Shown here in pieces: positions 6,599 to 7,631 of a stretch of DNA of 7,631 nucleotides (position 1 is the stretch's first letter; every line of letters begins with the position of its first letter). The translations under genes and the position numbers were made by a program. This DNA is from Weeksellaceae bacterium. Lineage in GTDB: Bacteria; Bacteroidota; Bacteroidia; Flavobacteriales; Weeksellaceae. The notes under the pieces were generated by a model, which worked only from the letters and a program-made list of their open reading frames with translations, was not told the DNA's origin and did no database searches. The DNA is taken from the NCBI GenBank assembly GCA_028694715.1, contig JAQVKJ010000051.1, positions 1 to 7,631 of the forward strand. Reading direction: 5' to 3'.

Positions 6599-6952
6599 CT
6601 ATATCTCCTGCAACTCAACCATTCTTTTGAATTTCACATTTCGTTTGACCAAACTTTCAAAGCTATCCATGTCCACAATCTGACCTTTTTCCATCAGTAT
6701 TACGCGATCAACATTTCGTACAGTCGAAAGCCTGTGGGCCACTATCAACAAAGTATATTTCCCCTGCAACGCATCTATACTTTGCTGAATTTCCTTTTCT
6801 GTTTTTGAATCCAGTGCAGAAGTGGCTTCGTCCAGAATAAGAAAGTCAGTATTTTTGCTCAGCCGTCGTGTAGCGCAAACCCATTGTTGTTCATAGTGAA
6901 TTCTCAATTGAAAACAATTATTACCGGAGGATTTTATGCGGATCTCTGATAA
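6599..6952 (-). pseudogene. ABC exporter remnant (C-terminal ATPase part)
   Basis: The frame ends at a TAG (6599-6601) and is open back to 6952, where a TAA stop lies just upstream. Taking the TTG at 6907 as residue 1, the fragment has Walker B DFLILDE (21-27), the D-loop SALD (30-33) and the H-loop VAHRLS (56-61). A normal tail follows, as in MsbA- or PglK-type ABC exporters. A whole exporter would have roughly 550-600 residues. The membrane domain, Walker A and Q-loop are missing. Where LSGGQ should be, the sequence reads L-RIHY-EQQW and then VCATRRLSKN, so the signature is ruined while EQQ and LSKN remain recognisable. It cannot bind ATP or transport by itself. It points the same way as the operon, so the lost gene may once have been its upstream member, exporting glycan or lipid-linked sugar. 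Confidence 0.8.
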
Positions 6953-6991
6953 TTAAAAAAAACCGATTTTAAAAGGTATCCAAAGAAATTT

Positions 6992-6999
6992 TATATTTG
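6992..6999 (+). promoter_or_regulatory. Promoter -7 element of the right-hand methyltransferase
   Basis: TATATTTG is a full match to TAnnTTTG and ends 19 bases before the ATG at 7019. The -33 region holds only GATTTTAAAAGG (6965-6976) with no TTG, so the upstream half is weak. The position just ahead of a gene start supports it. Confidence 0.5.
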
Positions 7000-7018
7000 C
7001 CTGAATCAACATAAACCA

Positions 7019-7631
7019 ATGAATAAAATTTCAGAAACAATCAAGGTTTTTTTTGCCTATCTGGTCAGGCCAAATTTGTATCCGGAAATGTTCAGAAAAA
7101 TTTACAAAAATATTTTTCAGAGAAATTCGGCAAGCCGGGGCAGAGAAATTTCAGAAAAATGGTGCGCTGACCGTGCTGTTAACCCGGATGAAGCGATTAT
7201 GCGGTTGACCGGAAACAGTGATTACGAAAAGATTGAAAATAAATATGCTGATATATTTGATAAGGCAAGAAAAGTTGAACAAAGTGTTCCGGTGAAAATG
7301 GGCGGAGCAGCTGCGCTTAATTTGATTTATTGGCTGTGTGAATATATCAATGCGGAAAATGTGCTCGAAACAGGCGTTGCCTACGGATGGTCATCACTGG
7401 CTGCCTTGTTGTCGCTTTCAAAAAGAAACGGAATGCTTTATAGTTCTGATATGCCCTATGCCGGCAGGGACAACGACGCCTGGGTGGGATGTGTGGTACC
7501 TGATAACTTTAGAAAGAACTGGAAATTATTCAGGTATGCAGACCGCGAATCGCTTCCCAAAATCTTCAAAGAACAAAACGATTTTGACTTTATTCACTAC
7601 GCCAGTGACAAATCATACAATGGCCGGATGT
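7019..7631 (+). CDS. SAM-dependent methyltransferase, 3' end cut by window
   Basis: An ATG at 7019 opens a frame of 204 codons that runs off the right edge. After a helical N-terminal part of about 90 residues, ENVLETGVAYGWSS (113-126) forms the SAM-binding glycine motif. SSDMPY (142-147) ends the next strand with an acidic residue. FDFIHYASDKSY (189-200) is the strand-and-loop typical of class I methyltransferases of the Methyltransf_24 kind. It belongs to a different subfamily from the methyltransferase at 5794-6450. It is divergent from the ABC remnant and has its own promoter-like element at 6992. By eye its DNA is somewhat richer in G+C than the operon, for example 45% over 7381-7440 against about 32% over 5821-5880. 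Its partners lie beyond the window. A sugar O-methyltransferase is likely; the substrate is unknown. Confidence 0.85.
   Translation, partial: MNKISETIKVFFAYLVRPNLYPEMFRKIYKNIFQRNSASRGREISEKWCADRAVNPDEAIMRLTGNSDYEKIENKYADIFDKARKVEQSVPVKMGGAAALNLIYWLCEYINAENVLETGVAYGWSSLAALLSLSKRNGMLYSSDMPYAGRDNDAWVGCVVPDNFRKNWKLFRYADRESLPKIFKEQNDFDFIHYASDKSYNGRM

Noticed and set aside
6907..6952. Treating the ABC fragment as an intact small ATPase gene starting at the TTG at 6907.
   Set aside because: It would lack Walker A and the signature motif, both required for ATP hydrolysis, and has no promoter or start site of note. A remnant is the simpler reading.

Overview
The window looks like part of a surface-polysaccharide (O-antigen, capsule or exopolysaccharide) locus from a Bacteroidota bacterium, probably a flavobacterium or a relative. 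Three things point there: AT-rich DNA, almost no Shine-Dalgarno sequences in front of the genes, and TAnnTTTG elements (the Bacteroidota -7 promoter motif) just upstream of transcription-unit starts. The assignment rests on these signals and on protein style; no ribosomal or other taxonomic marker is present.

Layout. Positions 1-305 carry no confident gene. A Nudix hydrolase (306-758, +, GTG start) converges on a six-gene minus-strand operon. Read in transcription order (right to left), the operon is: class I SAM-dependent methyltransferase (6450-5794), family 2 glycosyltransferase (5789-4980), two-part GNAT-like acyltransferase (4970-3906), GT-A-like glycosyltransferase with an EDD motif (3872-2865), GT4/GT-B glycosyltransferase (2861-1692) and a second family 2 glycosyltransferase (1702-782). 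Gaps are 4, 9, 33 and 3 bp, and the last two genes overlap by 11 bp, so they are very probably co-transcribed. A TAATTTTG element sits just before the first gene. It also indicates that the methyltransferase starts at the ATG at 6450, not at the in-frame TTG at 6468.

Upstream of the operon lies the 3' end of an ABC-exporter gene (6599 to about 6952, -). It keeps Walker B, D-loop and H-loop but has lost the transmembrane part, Walker A and a readable signature motif, so it is a remnant. Next to it, and divergent, a second SAM methyltransferase of a different subfamily starts at 7019 (+) behind a TATATTTG element and runs off the window. The arrangement suggests that an older cluster with an ABC exporter was cut and joined to a different cassette at about 6910-7000.

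Working together, the operon supplies four glycosyltransferases to build an oligosaccharide, plus one acyl- and one methyl-modifying enzyme to decorate it. No flippase, polymerase, initiating glycosyl-phosphate transferase or nucleotide-sugar pathway gene is visible here, so those must lie elsewhere. I found no convincing new defence, mobile or RNA system. The points most worth a second look are the ABC remnant and its breakpoint, the EDD glycosyltransferase with its Trp-rich C-terminal part, and the homopolymer tracts inside the operon genes.
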